Origin: Agromyces sp. LHK192
GTDB lineage: Bacteria > Actinomycetota > Actinomycetes > Actinomycetales > Microbacteriaceae
NCBI RefSeq assembly: GCF_004006235.1
Contig: NZ_CP034753.1
Span: 1,860,001-1,924,000, forward strand
DNA length: 64,000 bases
Reading direction: 5' to 3'
In this document: piece after piece, positions 30,322 through 39,680 of the stretch
Position numbering within the stretch: position 1 is the first letter of the stretch
How the letters are laid out: each line of letters begins with the position of its first letter
Position numbers and translations under genes: made by a program
The notes under the pieces: model-generated
What the model saw: only the letters and a program-made list of their open reading frames with translations
Databases searched by the model: none
What the model was told of the DNA's origin: nothing

Positions 30322-30327
30322 TAGCGT
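30322..30327 (+). promoter_or_regulatory. Putative leaderless -10 box for comEA
   Basis: TAGCGT, then 6 bases, then the comEA ATG, with no ribosome-binding sequence. It lies at the end of a 146-base gap after leuS in which I see nothing else clear. Confidence 0.45.
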
Positions 30328-30333
30328 CGCCGT

Positions 30334-31107
30334 ATGCCCGAGCCACGAACCGTTCGCGAGCCGGTCGACGGTGGGTTCCCGCCCGACACGAGTGACGGCC
30401 TCGCGCTGCTCGATCCGTCGGCGCGTCGTGCGCCACGGCGCGCGCGGATCGCTGTCGGTGCCGCCGTCGTCTGCTTCGTCGCCGCGGTCGCGGTCGCGGC
30501 GGTCCTGTCCGCCGCTTCGGCCGGTGGGGGAGTCCAGGAGACCATCGGGCTCGATTCCGCGCACGGATCGGGGCCGGATGCCTCCGCGGGCGACGGCGCG
30601 GGTGGATCGGGCGGGCGATCCGGCGGTGCCGGCGGCGGGGAGGCGGGCGTCCAGCCGAACCTGCTCGTGCACGTGCTGGGTGCGGTCGTCGAACCGGGTC
30701 TCGTCGAACTGGCCCCGGGCGCCCGGGTGGTCGACGCGGTGTCGGCCGCGGGCGGGTTCACCCCGGAGGCGGATCCCGCGGGCGTGAACCTCGCGCGCCC
30801 CGTCGGCGACGGCGAGCAGCTCGTCGTGCCGAAGGCGGGGGAGGTTCTGCCCGGTGCCGGCGGCTCGGGTGAGGCCGGCTCGGGTGCGGGCAGTTCGGCT
30901 GCAGCGCCGGCCGACGGGCTCGTGCACCTCAACTCCGCCGGGCTCGCGGAGCTCGACACCCTGCCGCGCATCGGCCCGGCGATGGCCCAGCGCATCCTCG
31001 ACTGGCGCGAGGCGAACGGCGGGTTCACGAGCGTCGAGCAGCTCCGCGAGGTCGCCGGGATCGGCGACGCCACCTTCTCGGGCCTCGTCGACCTCGTCGC
31101 GCTGTGA
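30334..31107 (+). CDS. ComEA family DNA-binding protein
   Basis: Membrane-anchored DNA receptor of competence-type DNA uptake. The 257-residue protein has a cytoplasmic N-terminus, one membrane segment at about 38-62, a Gly-rich linker, a SLBB domain (VHVLGAVVEPGLVELAPG, about 110-170), a second Gly/Ala linker, and a C-terminal tandem helix-hairpin-helix (NSAGLAELDTLPRIGPAMAQ and FTSVEQLREVAGIG). It precedes comEC with a four-base GTGA overlap. Whether this organism is naturally competent cannot be told from the window. Confidence 0.93.
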   Translation: MPEPRTVREPVDGGFPPDTSDGLALLDPSARRAPRRARIAVGAAVVCFVAAVAVAAVLSAASAGGGVQETIGLDSAHGSGPDASAGDGAGGSGGRSGGAGGGEAGVQPNLLVHVLGAVVEPGLVELAPGARVVDAVSAAGGFTPEADPAGVNLARPVGDGEQLVVPKAGEVLPGAGGSGEAGSGAGSSAAAPADGLVHLNSAGLAELDTLPRIGPAMAQRILDWREANGGFTSVEQLREVAGIGDATFSGLVDLVAL

Positions 31108-34100
31108 CCGTCGCGACGGATGGACCGGCCCGAGCAGGTGCGGTGCGCGTTCGTGATCTGCGGCTGCTCGCACCCGCGGCCGCGGCGTGGGCGGCAGGAT
31201 GGGTCGCGACCGGGCTGCCCGACCTGGGGGTGTCGGGCTGGCTGGCGCCGGTCGTCGCCTGGGCGGTCGCCATGATCGCACTGGGCGTCGCAGGGGTGCG
31301 CCGTCGTTCCGGATCGGCGGTGTGCGACGTGCTGGCCCGTCCGGCACCGGCGCGGGCCCGTGCTCGATCCGTCGCCGCCGCGACGCTGCTCGTCGCCAGT
31401 GCCGTCGCGATCGTCGCGCATTCGACCGCGCTCGGCGTCGCGTCACGCGAGGCATCCCCGCTCGCTGCCGCGGCCGCGGACGGGCGAACCGCGGAGGTCC
31501 GCATCGAGCTCACGTCCGCACCGCGCACGATCGCGGTCCCCGCGGCGATGCCGTGGATGGCGGACGGCGCTGCCCGGGTACGGGTCGACGCCCGGCTCCT
31601 GGCCGTCGACGGCGAGGGCGGCCCGCCCGTCGCCGTGCGCCTCGATGGGGCCGAACGATCGCCCGACCTCGTGTTCGGTGCTTCGGCCGAGCTCCGTGCC
31701 CGGGTCGTGCGGCTGCCCGCATCCGACGGCGCCGCCTTCGTGCTGCGCCCGGTCGGCGACATCCGGACGTCACCGCCGGGTCCTGCGACCGCGTGGGCCG
31801 CGCACCTGCGCGCGGGCTTCGCGGCGGCGGCGGAGCGTCTTGGCGGCGACGGCGGTGCTCTCGTGCCCGGGCTGGCGATCGGCGACACCGGCGCCGTCGG
31901 GCCCGGACTCGACGCGGCGATGAAGGCGTCGTCGCTCAGCCACCTGACCGCGGTGTCGGGGGCGAACTGCGCGATCGTGACGGCCCTGGCCTTCGCGCTC
32001 GCGGCCGCCTGTCGTGCGCCGCGGATCCTTCGCGTCGGGGTCGCGCTCCTCGCGCTGACCGCGTTCATCGTGCTCGTGACCCCCGAGTCGAGCGTCGTGC
32101 GCGCCGGCGCGATGGCCGTGGTCGTGCTCGCCGCCACCGCGTCCGGACGACCGGGTGGCGGCCCGGCCGCGCTGTCCGTCGCCGTCATCGCCCTGCTCGT
32201 CGCCGACCCGTGGTACTCCCGCGACTACGGATTCGCGCTCTCGGTGTGCGCGACCGCCGGGCTCATCCTGCTCGCGGGTCCGCTCGCGCGCCGGCTCGCG
32301 AGGGTCATGCCGACGCGGATCGCCGCGGTCATCGCGGTGCCGACCGCGGCGCAGTTGGCGTGCCAGCCCGTGCTGGTGCTGCTCGAACCCGCGATCGCGA
32401 GCTACGGCGTCGCGGCCAACCTCCTCGCGGGTCCCGCTGCTCCCGTCGGGACGCTCGCGGGACTCGCCGGATGTCTCCTGCTTCCGGCTCTGCCGTCGGT
32501 CGGGTACGCCGCCCTGCAGATCGCCTGGGCCCCGGCATCGTGGATCGCGCTCGTCGCCCACGGCGCCGCCGGGCTGCCCGGCGCGCAACTGCCGTGGATC
32601 GCGGATGCGCCGGGTGCGCTCCTCCTCGCGGGCGCGACCGCAGGGGTCCTGTGGCTGGCACTCGCTCGTCGGCGGCCGCGATGGGCGGTGCGAGCGGTCG
32701 TCGTCGTGCTGGCGATCGCGATCGCCGTCCCGGTCGGGGTGCTCGTCGGCGGGCCCGCGCTGCGGCGGGCAGGGGCGCCCGGGGACTGGCTCGTGGCGTC
32801 GTGCGACGTCGGCCAGGGCGACGCGGTGCTCGTGCGAACGGGGGGCCGGGTCGCGCTGATCGACACCGGTCCCGACGAGACGGCCCTCCGCGAGTGCCTG
32901 CACCTGGTCGGCGTCGATCGGATCGACCTGCTGGTGCTCACGCACTTCGACGCAGATCACGTCGGCGGCGTCGAGGCGATCGAGGGTCGGGTCGACACGG
33001 TGCTGCACGGGCCGCCCGACGGGGATCGTTCGTCCGAGGTCCTGGTGCCGCTGGCCGCCGCCGGCGCCGAGACGGTCGAGGTCGTCGCCGGCCGTCGCGG
33101 CACGCTCGGCGACGCCTCCTGGGAGGTGCTCTGGCCGCCGACCGGTGAACCGCCCGGCAACGACGGGAGCGTGGTGCTCGCACTGGCGATGCCGGCGTTC
33201 ACCGGGACCTTCCTCGGCGACCTCGGCGAGGAGGCGCAGCAGCGCATGCTCGGCCGGGGAGACGTGCTCCCGGCCGACCTCGTGAAGGTCTCGCACCACG
33301 GTTCCGCCGACCAGTCGGAGCGGCTGTACGACGAGATCGGGGCGCGGGTCGGGATCATCGGGGTCGGCGTCGACAACGGCTACGGGCATCCGACCGGCAG
33401 CCTGCTCGATCTCCTGACGGAGGACGGCACCGCCGTCGTGCGGAGCGACCTGATGGGCACGGCGCTGCTCGGCGTCGAGCACGGCGAGTTCGTCCTCTGG
33501 ACGGAACGCTCGATGACGGCGGCCGAACGTAGACTTGAGCGGCGGCGAAGGATGGGAGCACGGGTGGCGCAACGCACGGCCTCTGGCAGGGGTGCGAGCT
33601 CTGCGAAGTCGCGAGTCGCGATCCCGCAGATCGCATGGAATCAGGTCCGTCCGGCCCCGGTCGTGCTCGTCTCCGGGGGAGAGGATGTGCTCGCCGATCG
33701 CGCGATCTCGATGCTGCGCGACTATCTGCGCACGGAGGACCCGTCGCTCGAGGTCAGCGACCTCGAGGCCGACGGGTACCGGCGCGGCGAGCTCCTGACC
33801 CTCGCCAGCCCATCCCTGTTCGGCGAGCCGCGGCTCATCCGTGTCACCGCGGTCGAGAAGGCCAGCGACGATTTCCTCCTCGACGCCCTCGAGTACCTCG
33901 AGTCCACGGCCGAGTCGACGACGGTCGTCCTGCGGCACCGCGGCGGAATGCGGGGCAAGAAGCTGCTCGACGCGATCCGCGCCGGCGGCGGCGACGCCGT
34001 CGAGGTGGTCTGCGCGGAGCTCAAGAAGGACGCCGAGAAGCAGGACTTCGTCGTCGCCGAGTTCCGTGCCGCCGGTCGGAGGATCGCCCCGGCCGCACTT

Positions 34101-34598
34101 CGCGCCCTCGTCGCGGCGTTCAGCGATGACCTCGGCGAGCTCTCGGCGGCGTGCCGCCAGCTCATGGCCGACGCCCCGGGTGACATCGATGAGAAGACCG
34201 TCGCGAAGTACTACGGCGGCCGCGTCGAGACGACGGCGTTCACGGTCGCCGATGCGGCGATCGCCGGTCGCCACGGCGAGGCGCTCGTCGCGCTGCGTCA
34301 GGCCCTCGACTCCGGCGCCGACCCCGTGCCGATCGTCGGCGCCTTCGCCGTGAAGATCCGCACGATGGCGAAGGTGCACGGCGCGCGTGGAGCGTCCGGC
34401 CAGCTGGCCGGCAGCCTCGGCCTCGCTCCATGGCAGGTCGACCGGGCCCGTCGCGACCTGGTCGGCTGGGAGGATGCCGGGCTCGCGCGCGTCATCGAGG
34501 CGCTCGCGGCGACCGACGCCGCGGTCAAGGGCGCAGAGCGGGACCCGGTGTTCGCGCTCGAGCGGCTCGTCGGGATCATCGCCGACCGCGGACGCTGA
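31104..34598 (+). CDS. ComEC/Rec2 DNA channel protein, reading in frame through holA
   Basis: Integral membrane channel for single-stranded DNA import. Residues 1 to about 805 are ComEC: N-terminal membrane segments, an OB-like outer domain at about 130-220, the Competence domain (SSLSHLTAVSGANCAIV near 270), further helices, and a metallo-beta-lactamase domain with THFDADHVGG near 612. After GEFVLWTERS the frame has no stop; it continues through TAAERRLERRRRMGARVAQR into a complete HolA sequence and ends at 34598, giving 1164 codons. A promoter-like TAGACT (33530-33535) and a ribosome site lie at the junction, so holA probably also starts internally. Loss of the comEC stop or a sequence error at the junction are both possible. 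Confidence 0.85.
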   Translation: MTVATDGPARAGAVRVRDLRLLAPAAAAWAAGWVATGLPDLGVSGWLAPVVAWAVAMIALGVAGVRRRSGSAVCDVLARPAPARARARSVAAATLLVASAVAIVAHSTALGVASREASPLAAAAADGRTAEVRIELTSAPRTIAVPAAMPWMADGAARVRVDARLLAVDGEGGPPVAVRLDGAERSPDLVFGASAELRARVVRLPASDGAAFVLRPVGDIRTSPPGPATAWAAHLRAGFAAAAERLGGDGGALVPGLAIGDTGAVGPGLDAAMKASSLSHLTAVSGANCAIVTALAFALAAACRAPRILRVGVALLALTAFIVLVTPESSVVRAGAMAVVVLAATASGRPGGGPAALSVAVIALLVADPWYSRDYGFALSVCATAGLILLAGPLARRLARVMPTRIAAVIAVPTAAQLACQPVLVLLEPAIASYGVAANLLAGPAAPVGTLAGLAGCLLLPALPSVGYAALQIAWAPASWIALVAHGAAGLPGAQLPWIADAPGALLLAGATAGVLWLALARRRPRWAVRAVVVVLAIAIAVPVGVLVGGPALRRAGAPGDWLVASCDVGQGDAVLVRTGGRVALIDTGPDETALRECLHLVGVDRIDLLVLTHFDADHVGGVEAIEGRVDTVLHGPPDGDRSSEVLVPLAAAGAETVEVVAGRRGTLGDASWEVLWPPTGEPPGNDGSVVLALAMPAFTGTFLGDLGEEAQQRMLGRGDVLPADLVKVSHHGSADQSERLYDEIGARVGIIGVGVDNGYGHPTGSLLDLLTEDGTAVVRSDLMGTALLGVEHGEFVLWTERSMTAAERRLERRRRMGARVAQRTASGRGASSAKSRVAIPQIAWNQVRPAPVVLVSGGEDVLADRAISMLRDYLRTEDPSLEVSDLEADGYRRGELLTLASPSLFGEPRLIRVTAVEKASDDFLLDALEYLESTAESTTVVLRHRGGMRGKKLLDAIRAGGGDAVEVVCAELKKDAEKQDFVVAEFRAAGRRIAPAALRALVAAFSDDLGELSAACRQLMADAPGDIDEKTVAKYYGGRVETTAFTVADAAIAGRHGEALVALRQALDSGADPVPIVGAFAVKIRTMAKVHGARGASGQLAGSLGLAPWQVDRARRDLVGWEDAGLARVIEALAATDAAVKGAERDPVFALERLVGIIADRGR
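33530..33535 (+). promoter_or_regulatory. Putative -10 box for holA inside the comEC-holA frame
   Basis: TAGACT at the comEC end would start a transcript near 33542. GGGAG at 33554-33558 then stands 5 bases before GTG 33564. Together they form a full start signal for separate HolA synthesis. Confidence 0.45.
33564..34598 (+). CDS. holA: DNA polymerase III delta subunit (holA), internal start within the comEC frame
   Basis: Clamp-loader delta subunit that opens the beta clamp. From GTG 33564 the protein is about 344 residues, the family length. Visible are AIPQIAWNQVRPAPVVLVSG, LTLASPSLFGEPRLIRVTAV, VVLRHRGGMRGKKLLDAIR, and the C-terminal KIRTMAKVHGARG..LAPWQVDRARRDL. It shares frame and lacks an intervening stop with upstream comEC, so it could also be made as the C-terminal part of a fusion. 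GGGAG spacing and a TAGACT box support the internal start. rpsT follows in the opposite direction, as is usual. Confidence 0.9.
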   Translation: MAQRTASGRGASSAKSRVAIPQIAWNQVRPAPVVLVSGGEDVLADRAISMLRDYLRTEDPSLEVSDLEADGYRRGELLTLASPSLFGEPRLIRVTAVEKASDDFLLDALEYLESTAESTTVVLRHRGGMRGKKLLDAIRAGGGDAVEVVCAELKKDAEKQDFVVAEFRAAGRRIAPAALRALVAAFSDDLGELSAACRQLMADAPGDIDEKTVAKYYGGRVETTAFTVADAAIAGRHGEALVALRQALDSGADPVPIVGAFAVKIRTMAKVHGARGASGQLAGSLGLAPWQVDRARRDLVGWEDAGLARVIEALAATDAAVKGAERDPVFALERLVGIIADRGR

Positions 34599-34616
34599 GC
34601 AGACCGCCGAAACCAG

Positions 34617-34652
34617 AACGGGCCCCGCACCTTGGAAGGTGCGGGGCCCGTT
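34617..34652. terminator. Strong bidirectional terminator between holA and rpsT
   Basis: A perfect 17-bp inverted repeat: AACGGGCCCCGCACCTT, two bases, then its complement ending CCCGTT, followed by TTT. Reading the minus strand, the stem also ends in a T-rich end. It lies between the convergent stops of holA and rpsT and should end both transcripts. Confidence 0.92.
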
Positions 34653-34666
34653 TCGCGGTGCGTGCC

Positions 34667-34927
34667 TTACAGCGCGGCAGCCTGCTTCGCGATCGCCGAC
34701 TTGCGGTTCGCGGCCTGGTTCTTGTGGATGACGCCCTTCGAGGCGGCCTTGTCGAGCTTGCGGTTCGCGACGCGGACGGCGGCGGTCGCCTTGTCCTTGT
34801 CGCCGCCGGAGATCGCCTCGCGCGCGGCGCGGACGACGGTCTTGAGCTCGCTCTTGACAGCCTTGTTGCGCTCCTGCGCCTTCAGGTTGGTCTTGTTGCG
34901 CTTGATCTGCGACTTGATGTTTGCCAC
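34667..34927 (-). CDS. rpsT: 30S ribosomal protein S20
   Basis: Small-subunit protein that binds 16S rRNA near the 5' domain. The 86-residue, strongly basic, helical protein reads [20 protein letters not shown] at the start and [19 protein letters not shown] at the end, typical of S20. GTG start at 34927 gives the expected length; the frame is open farther upstream but that part does not resemble S20. The 125-base gap upstream contains TATCGT (35034-35039 on this strand), a possible -10 box with a leader of about 100 bases, where S20 could regulate its own synthesis. Confidence 0.97.
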   Translation of the reverse strand: MANIKSQIKRNKTNLKAQERNKAVKSELKTVVRAAREAISGGDKDKATAAVRVANRKLDKAASKGVIHKNQAANRKSAIAKQAAAL

Positions 34928-35052
34928 GTCAGTGTTCTTTCGTTCGTGCGGGTGCGGAAGTGCCGTCGCGAGGTAGAGGGGCTCACGTCCGGCGTTTCGT
35001 GCGGGGTGGGACCCACACGCAAGCCAACAGGCAACGATACCAGCTTCGGCGT

Positions 35053-35805
35053 TCAGGCACCAATGACGGCGCGTCGCCGCACCGCGGAGCGACGCTCGAC
35101 CTCCGCGACGGCGCCGAGCACGACCGCGGTGAACTCCTCCGGGCGGACGAGGCTGACGAGGTGGGTGGCGCCGGGGATCACGACGAGGCGCGCATCGCGC
35201 GCCGCGCGGAGCATCCGTCGTTCCTCGATCCGGAAGTGGTCGTACCGGCCGTTGACGAGCCAGACCGGGCACTGGATGCGGGCGAGGGATGCCTCCGGGT
35301 CGAGCCCGCCGACGGCGGTGAGCGCGGGCACCATGACGTCGAGCGCAACGCCGCCCGCCGCGACGTCCTGGACGGCGGACTCGGAGAGCGCCAGGCGGGC
35401 CATGCGGTCGTTGAGCGCGCGCCCGCGGTCGGGCATCCGGCCGATCGCCGCGGCGAGCCGCAGGTATCCGGCGAGGGGGAGCCCGCGAGGCCGGGTTCCG
35501 CAGGAGGCGGCGACGAGCCCGTCGAGCCGGTCGGGGTGCCGGCCCGCGAAGTCGATCGACAGGTAGCCGCCGAGGCTGAGGCCGACGAGCAGCCGGGGAA
35601 CCCCGGGTCGTGCGGCGTCGAGCGCGTCGCCGATGGCCGAATCGGCGGCTTCGAGCGAGAACTCCTCACCCATGCGGCTGCCGTGCGCCGGCAGGTCGAC
35701 CGCGACGACGTCGAGGTCGTGCCGGGCCAGCGGTGCGAGCTGATTGCGCCACATCGTGGCGGAGGTCCTGATGCCGTGCACGAGCACGACCTGCGCCCTG
35801 GCCAT
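35053..35805 (-). CDS. Alpha/beta hydrolase
   Basis: Serine hydrolase of the alpha/beta fold with unknown substrate. The 250-residue protein has the oxyanion strand [14 protein letters not shown], the nucleophile elbow GLSLGG (Ser about residue 97), a lid region at about 120-175, a likely acid in VNGRYDHFR and the catalytic His in [10 protein letters not shown]. No signal peptide. The ATG follows GGGGAGGA. TACGCT at 35827-35832 on this strand is a possible -10 box. It is divergent from lepA. Confidence 0.9.
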   Translation of the reverse strand: MARAQVVLVHGIRTSATMWRNQLAPLARHDLDVVAVDLPAHGSRMGEEFSLEAADSAIGDALDAARPGVPRLLVGLSLGGYLSIDFAGRHPDRLDGLVAASCGTRPRGLPLAGYLRLAAAIGRMPDRGRALNDRMARLALSESAVQDVAAGGVALDVMVPALTAVGGLDPEASLARIQCPVWLVNGRYDHFRIEERRMLRAARDARLVVIPGATHLVSLVRPEEFTAVVLGAVAEVERRSAVRRRAVIGA

Positions 35806-35868
35806 CGTCCTCCCCTCGACACCGCCAGCGTAACCCGGGCCGGAATCGGCGCAGCCGCCGGATCATGG

Positions 35869-35874
35869 GAGAAT
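35869..35874 (+). promoter_or_regulatory. Putative leaderless -10 box for lepA (GGGAGAATCG type)
   Basis: GAGAAT within GGGAGAATCG is followed by 7 bases and the lepA ATG. The same ten-base word stands directly upstream of recO and dusB in this window, which supports a shared promoter element. Confidence 0.5.
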
Positions 35875-35881
35875 CGTCGGG

Positions 35882-37756
35882 ATGTCTCCGAGAGCCGCTT
35901 CCCCGCTGGTGCCCGCCGCCACCGATCCCTCGATGATCCGCAACTTCTGCATCATCGCGCACATCGACCACGGCAAGTCCACCCTCGCCGACCGCATGCT
36001 GCAGATCACCGGCATCGTCAGCGATCGCGACATGCGCGCGCAGTACCTGGACCGCATGGACATCGAGCGCGAGCGCGGCATCACGATCAAGAGCCAGGCC
36101 GTGCGCATGCCATGGTCGCTGCAGGCTGCCGACGGGGGCCTTCGCACCTACGCGCTGAACATGATCGACACCCCGGGGCACGTCGACTTCAGCTACGAGG
36201 TCTCCCGGTCGCTCGCGGCGTGCGAGGGGGCGATCCTGCTGGTCGACGCGGCGCAGGGCATCGAGGCGCAGACGCTCGCGAACCTCTACCTGGCGCTCGA
36301 GAACGACCTCGAGATCATCCCGGTGCTGAACAAGATCGACCTTCCGGCGGCCGAGCCGGAGAAGTACGCGCGCGAGCTCGCCGACCTGATCGGCGGTTCG
36401 CCCGACGACGTGCTCAAGGTGTCGGGCAAGACGGGCCTCGGCGTGGAGGACCTCCTCGACCGGGTCGTCGAGCGCATCCCGGCCCCGGTGGGCGACCCGG
36501 ATGCCGCGGCGCGCGCGATGATCTTCGACTCGGTGTACGACCCCTATCGCGGGGTGGTCACCTACGTCCGGATGGTCGACGGCAAGCTGAACCCGCGCGA
36601 GCGCATCCAGATGATGTCGACGAAGGCGACGCACGAGATCCTCGAGATCGGCGTGAGCTCGCCCGAGCCGACGCCGTCGAAGGGGCTCGCGGTCGGCGAG
36701 GTCGGATACCTCATCACCGGGGTGAAGGACGTGCGCCAGTCGAAGGTCGGCGACACCGTCACCACGGCGACCAAGCCGGCGGTCGAGGCGCTCGCGGGCT
36801 ACACCGAGCCGCTGCCGATGGTGTTCTCGGGCCTCTACCCCCTCGACGGCAGCGACTACCCCGAACTGCGCGAGGCGCTCGACAAGCTGAAGCTGTCGGA
36901 TGCCGCGCTGGTCTACGAGCCCGAGACGTCGGTCGCGCTCGGCTTCGGGTTCCGCGCCGGCTTCCTCGGCCTCCTGCACCTCGAGATCGTGACCGAGCGC
37001 CTGCGTCGCGAATTCGGCCTCGACATCATCGCGACGGCTCCGAGCGTCGTCTACGAGGTCATGACCGAGGACAAGAAGACCGTCACCGTCACGAACCCGA
37101 GCGAGTTCCCGACCGGCGGCAAGATCGCCGAGGTGCGCGAGCCGATCGTGAAGGCGGCGATCCTCGCCCCCAAGGACTACGTCGGCACCATCATGGAGCT
37201 CTGCCAGTCCCGGCGGGGAACGCTCATGGGCATGGACTACCTCGGCGAGGACCGCGTCGAGATCCGCTACACCATCCCGCTCGGCGAGATCGTCTTCGAC
37301 TTCTTCGACAACCTGAAGTCGAAGACCGCCGGGTACGCGTCGCTCGACTACGAGCCGGCCGGCGACCAGGCCGCCGACCTCGTGAAGGTCGACATCCTGC
37401 TGCAGGGCGAGCAGGTCGACGCGTTCAGCGCGATCGTGCACCGCGAGAAGGCGTACGTGTACGGCACGATGATGGCGGAGCGGCTCCGCAAGCTCATTCC
37501 CCGCCAGCAGTTCGAGGTGCCGATCCAGGCCGCGATCGGCGCGCGGATCATCGCCCGCGAGAACATCCGGGCCATGCGCAAGGACGTCCTCGCGAAGTGC
37601 TACGGCGGTGACATCACCCGCAAGCGCAAGCTCCTCGAGAAGCAGAAGGAGGGCAAGAAGCGCATGAAGATGGTCGGCCGCGTCGAGGTGCCCCAGGAGG
37701 CGTTCATCGCCGCGCTCTCAGGTGACACCGAGACGAAGAAGGACGCCAAGAAGTAG
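35882..37756 (+). CDS. lepA: Elongation factor 4 (LepA)
   Basis: Ribosomal GTPase that affects initiation and elongation under ionic or cold stress. The 624-residue protein has the G1 loop [16 protein letters not shown]2 in [15 protein letters not shown]3 DTPGHVDF, G4 [11 protein letters not shown], then domains II, III, V and the LepA-specific C-terminal domain ([20 protein letters not shown]). The tail is Lys rich. The first ATG at 35882 is leaderless; a second ATG at 35932 before IRNFCII is possible. The TAG stop begins a TAGGCT that may act as the next gene's -10 box. Confidence 0.97.
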   Translation: MSPRAASPLVPAATDPSMIRNFCIIAHIDHGKSTLADRMLQITGIVSDRDMRAQYLDRMDIERERGITIKSQAVRMPWSLQAADGGLRTYALNMIDTPGHVDFSYEVSRSLAACEGAILLVDAAQGIEAQTLANLYLALENDLEIIPVLNKIDLPAAEPEKYARELADLIGGSPDDVLKVSGKTGLGVEDLLDRVVERIPAPVGDPDAAARAMIFDSVYDPYRGVVTYVRMVDGKLNPRERIQMMSTKATHEILEIGVSSPEPTPSKGLAVGEVGYLITGVKDVRQSKVGDTVTTATKPAVEALAGYTEPLPMVFSGLYPLDGSDYPELREALDKLKLSDAALVYEPETSVALGFGFRAGFLGLLHLEIVTERLRREFGLDIIATAPSVVYEVMTEDKKTVTVTNPSEFPTGGKIAEVREPIVKAAILAPKDYVGTIMELCQSRRGTLMGMDYLGEDRVEIRYTIPLGEIVFDFFDNLKSKTAGYASLDYEPAGDQAADLVKVDILLQGEQVDAFSAIVHREKAYVYGTMMAERLRKLIPRQQFEVPIQAAIGARIIARENIRAMRKDVLAKCYGGDITRKRKLLEKQKEGKKRMKMVGRVEVPQEAFIAALSGDTETKKDAKK

Positions 37757-37759
37757 GCT
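37754..37759 (+). promoter_or_regulatory. Putative -10 box overlapping the lepA stop codon
   Basis: TAGGCT starts with the TAG stop of lepA; 7 bases later comes the ATG of the DUF1990 gene. There is no ribosome-binding sequence in between. This repeats the sepF-yggT arrangement. Confidence 0.45.
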
Positions 37760-37766
37760 GTCCCGG

Positions 37767-38417
37767 ATGTCTCGCCGCAGCACCTTCACCGACCAGTCCG
37801 TCACCTACGGGGGGATCGGCGCGACGCTCGACCCTGATTTCCTGCGTTACCCGCCGGCCGGCTTCCGCCCCGCGGAGGACTCGGTGAAGCTCGGTTCGGG
37901 CGCGGATCGGTTCGAGCGAGCGGCCGAGGAGCTCATGACCTGGGGCATCCAGCGCGGCTCCGGATTCGACGTCGTCGAGGTCACGGCGGGCACGGGTGCG
38001 CAGTACACGGGGATCTCGTTCGACGAGACCGGTGCGCCGCTCGCCGAGCAGCCGTCGCCGCAGACCGAGCAGCGGTTCGCCGCCGACGGCACGGCGTTCA
38101 TCACGGCCGGAGTGACGGCGACGCTGAAGCCGCGGGGCCGGCTCGCGGGTCGGCCGGTGCCCGTGCTCGTCGTCTACGTGATCGACGAGCCGAAGCGGGT
38201 CGGGTTCGCCTACGGCACGTCGGGTCGCGCGCGGGAGCACGGCGAGGAATCGTTCATCCTCGAGCACCGCGACGACGACGGCGTCTGGCTGACCGTGCGG
38301 TCGGTCCTGCAACCCGCGGGTGGAATCGGGCGCGTCCTCGCGCCGTTCCGCGGCCGACGCCGGCGAGAGGCGGTTCGGCGCCAGCTTCGAGCGCTGCACC
38401 CCGCCTTCCCGGGCTGA
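37767..38417 (+). CDS. DUF1990 family protein
   Basis: Uncharacterised family, about the usual length at 216 residues. The sequence shows VTYGGIGATL, then YPPAGFRPAEDSVKLGSGADRF, WGIQRGSGFDVVEV, and a late RVGFAYGTSGRAREHGEESF, where the GYGTL-like turn and the His-Gly-Glu-Glu stretch are family hallmarks. No signal peptide or membrane segment. It lies between lepA and hemW with two bases to hemW, so it is probably co-transcribed with hemW. I do not assign a function. Confidence 0.88.
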   Translation: MSRRSTFTDQSVTYGGIGATLDPDFLRYPPAGFRPAEDSVKLGSGADRFERAAEELMTWGIQRGSGFDVVEVTAGTGAQYTGISFDETGAPLAEQPSPQTEQRFAADGTAFITAGVTATLKPRGRLAGRPVPVLVVYVIDEPKRVGFAYGTSGRAREHGEESFILEHRDDDGVWLTVRSVLQPAGGIGRVLAPFRGRRRREAVRRQLRALHPAFPG

Positions 38418-38419
38418 TC

Positions 38420-39661
38420 GTGGCCGGCGCTCTCCCGCTCGGCGATCCCGCGCCGGCCGACGGGATGCTTCCGTCGACCGCGGCGGCCGGCGCGGCCGCG
38501 CGTGCGTTCGGAGTGTACGTGCACGTGCCGTTCTGCCGGGTCCGCTGCGGCTACTGCGACTTCAACACGTACACCGCCGACGAGTTGCGGGGGGTGCGCA
38601 GGTCGGAATACGCCGGTCAGGCGATCGACGAGATCCGGATGTCACGGCGAGTGCTCGAGGCGTCGGGCGTGCCCGCGCGCGAGGCATCCACCGTCTTCTT
38701 CGGCGGCGGCACGCCGACGCTGCTCCCGGTGCACGACCTGGTCGCGATGCTCGCCGCGATCCGCGAGGAGCACGGACTCGCCGCGAACGCCGAGGTGACG
38801 ACGGAGGCGAATCCCGACTCGGTCGATCGCGACGACCTCGCCCGACTCGCCGAGGGCGGGTTCACGCGGGTCTCGTTCGGCATGCAGTCGGCCGTGCCGC
38901 ACGTGCTCGCGACGCTCGACCGGACGCACGATCCGGATCGGGTGCCGCACGTCGTCGAGTGGGCGCGTGAGACCGGCCTCGACGTGAGTCTCGACCTCAT
39001 CTACGGCACGCCGGGCGAGTCGCTCGACGACTGGCGGCTCAGCGTGGAGCAGGTGCTCGCGTGCCGTCCAGATCACGTGAGCGCCTACGCGCTGATCGTC
39101 GAGGACGGGACGAAGCTCGCCAGGCAGATCCGCCGCGGCGAGGTCGCCGAGCCGAGCGACGACCTCGAGGCCGACATGTACGAGCTCGCCGACGACGCGT
39201 TCGCGGCCGCCGGCTACGACTGGTACGAGGTGAGCAACTGGGCTTCGGATGACCGGCACCGTTCGCGCCACAACCTCGGGTACTGGCGCGGTGACGACTG
39301 GTGGGGCGTGGGCCCCGGTGCGCACAGCCACGTCGGCGGGGTGCGATGGTGGAATGCGAAGCATCCGGCGGCGTACGCGGACCGTCTCGCCGCGGGCGAC
39401 TCGCCGGCCGTCGGGCGGGAGACGCTCGACGAGGCCACCCGCGAGACCGAGCGGGTGCTGCTGCTCTCGCGCATCCGCGAGGGCATCGCGGTCGATTCGC
39501 TGCACGCGGGCGGTCGCCACGCGGTGGCCGCGCTCATGGCCGACGGCCTCGTGGAAGCGCGAACCGCCCTCGCCGGGAGGCTGGTGCTCACCCGGCGAGG
39601 GCGGTTGCTGGCCGATGCGGTCGTGCGCAGGCTGCTGGAGCCAGGAGACCTCGAGGGGTGA
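38420..39661 (+). CDS. hemW: Radical SAM haem chaperone HemW-like protein
   Basis: Radical SAM protein that binds haem and delivers it to membrane acceptors; older annotations call it oxygen-independent coproporphyrinogen oxidase. The 413-residue protein has the cluster motif CRVRCGYC near residue 40, VFFGGGTPTLLP, TTEANPDSV, RVSFGMQSAVPHVL, and the C-terminal HemN domain. It has the CxxxCxxC of HemW and lacks the additional N-terminal Cys of true HemN. GTG start is two bases after the DUF1990 stop. In many Gram-positives hemW lies between lepA and hrcA, as here. Confidence 0.94.
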   Translation: MAGALPLGDPAPADGMLPSTAAAGAAARAFGVYVHVPFCRVRCGYCDFNTYTADELRGVRRSEYAGQAIDEIRMSRRVLEASGVPAREASTVFFGGGTPTLLPVHDLVAMLAAIREEHGLAANAEVTTEANPDSVDRDDLARLAEGGFTRVSFGMQSAVPHVLATLDRTHDPDRVPHVVEWARETGLDVSLDLIYGTPGESLDDWRLSVEQVLACRPDHVSAYALIVEDGTKLARQIRRGEVAEPSDDLEADMYELADDAFAAAGYDWYEVSNWASDDRHRSRHNLGYWRGDDWWGVGPGAHSHVGGVRWWNAKHPAAYADRLAAGDSPAVGRETLDEATRETERVLLLSRIREGIAVDSLHAGGRHAVAALMADGLVEARTALAGRLVLTRRGRLLADAVVRRLLEPGDLEG

Positions 39662-39680
39662 CCCCTCGGGGGTGGACCGG

